Shown here: positions 63,118-64,000 of the stretch, one piece after another
Layout: the number at the start of each line of letters is the position of its first letter
How positions within the stretch are numbered: position 1 is the first letter of the stretch
Origin: Belnapia sp. F-4-1
Lineage (GTDB): Bacteria; Pseudomonadota; Alphaproteobacteria; Acetobacterales; Acetobacteraceae
DNA: 64,000 bases
Assembly: GCF_000802185.1 (NCBI RefSeq)
Contig: NZ_KN676114.1
Span: 1,051-65,050, forward strand
Reading direction: 5' to 3'
The notes under the pieces: model-generated
Seen by the model: only the letters and a program-made list of their open reading frames with translations
Told to the model about the DNA's origin: nothing
Database searches by the model: none
Program-made: the position numbers and the translations under genes

Positions 63118-64000
63118 TTTCGGCTCCCATTCCGCTGACCCAGGAGCCTACCAGCCCCACGCCGGCCCGCCAAACGGACCTTCTGGCGCGAGATCTGACA
63201 AAACCCAGCCGAGCGCCAGCTTGGTACCTGCGATCGGCTGGCGGCGCTGATCTCCGACCCACGCGACCCGCTAAATTCCGGCCCAAGCCGCAGCGAGCTT
63301 GGACCTTCGGTTGCGCTGTAGGCTGACCACAGCATTCGAAAATCACGTTTCCGACAACGATGCAGCATTTTTGTCGCATTCAAAACATGAAATAGAATGC
63401 AAACACGAAGACTTGCGGAATTTGAAATCGCTCCGGAGATAAATATTGGAGATAAGTCCTATTTTTGGGTTTAGAGTCTCTAAGCTTCGCAAAGGCTTAA
63501 TCAAAGCACGTATCAGCAGCTTAATTCCCCGCTGCACAATACTTTTCCGCTAGGCGCTAGCACATGTCGATAGGTCGGATTTAACGATTTCGCGCCAAGT
63601 ATGGTTTCGCATCTTGATGCATTGGTGTGCTGTCCTTACTTTTCGCTACCCCCTGCTGTTTCGGAATTGTCGGGTTGCCGGGAGGCTGCGGCCGAGGTGC
63701 AGCCTCGCTGCCGGCACCCTGCGGGGCGCCTGGCGTCCGCCTGATGCCGCGAGGCTGCCAGATACATGCGTTGATATGCAATGGGAGTCTGCCGAGCGGC
63801 GTCAGCCGGATCTCGAAGTCAGTCCCCGTCACCCCCGGTGCGCCGGATCCGGTGCACCGCCATGGGAGCGATCAGCCTAGCACTCGCTGGCCGTCTCTCG
63901 CACGCCCAATCGACCGGCGGCGCCAGCCGCCTGCTTCCGTCAGCCCAGTCCATCCGCCCAGGTGACCCGACCTCCGGCCAGCCTGGCGCAGCCCCTTCCC
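63118..64000. other. No gene recognised to the window end
   Basis: About 880 bp. 63340-63560 is AT-richer and without ORF of note. A minus-strand frame (63581-63832, GTG start, GTDFEIRLTPLGRLPLHINA) is open for 83 codons with a proline-rich end. It has an in-frame TGA not far upstream of its start and no recognisable domain. Confidence 0.4.

Overview
The window looks like an accessory region, plasmid or genomic island, of a GC-rich alphaproteobacterium. Codon use, the Bug-type periplasmic receptors, the ECF41 sigma locus and the density and type of insertion sequences suggest an Acetobacteraceae (Roseomonas-like) host; this is inference, since no rRNA or other marker gene is present. About half of the sequence is insertion sequences, many nested in one another. 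I recognise IS6 (four subtypes, here called alpha, beta, gamma and delta), IS66, IS110, IS3, IS5, IS256, IS481, IS630 and IS701 members, plus a 113-bp non-autonomous element present twice.

Layout. 1-6.9 kb: a partial IS6, then a small ECF41 locus (cupin, carboxymuconolactone-decarboxylase-like protein, ECF41 sigma factor) with two exact copies of the ECF41 promoter, then an IS5-like element split by a clean IS66. 7-11.8 kb: a CBS/BON protein and a stack of IS110, MITE, IS5, IS256 and two IS6. 11.8-14.4 kb: an SDR/quinone-oxidoreductase divergent pair, clpS and a truncated binding protein. 14.4-22.7 kb: IS elements with a few orphan genes (low-GC membrane ORF, hypothetical, 5'-truncated sterol desaturase family protein). 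22.7-32.1 kb: the longest ordinary stretch, an operon that looks like organosulfur uptake and assimilation (decapitated flavin monooxygenase, two Bug receptors, an SsuABC-like transporter with two paralogous binding proteins, a 2OG-Fe oxygenase, MetY), ending in a good intrinsic terminator. 32.2-37 kb: a distinct island with a YhcG/DUF1016 nuclease, a serine recombinase, an OLD-like ATPase-Toprim protein and a two-helix membrane protein. The last two genes are clearly AT-richer than their surroundings, and a 34-bp palindrome lies between the first two. This is the best candidate for an undescribed defence-type system.

37-64 kb: integrase and IS remnants, a glycosyltransferase, an IS110 whose ends can be set because it splits an IS3 gene, a LysR/isochorismatase-hydrolase divergent pair, an orphan response regulator, AraC regulator, lipoprotein esterase, ATP-grasp protein, PRC-barrel protein, several secreted proteins of unknown function, and then a heavily nested IS terminus (IS6-gamma, IS701, IS3, IS256, IS6-beta/delta chimera).

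Functional reading. Three groups of genes probably work together: the ECF41 locus (the sigma factor transcribes its own operon and a divergent cupin transcript), the sulfur operon, and the recombinase/nuclease/OLD-like island. Most others are orphans separated by mobile DNA. Many transposase genes carry frameshifts or in-frame stops, so the region is old and decaying as well as still receiving insertions such as the IS66 with its perfect target duplication.
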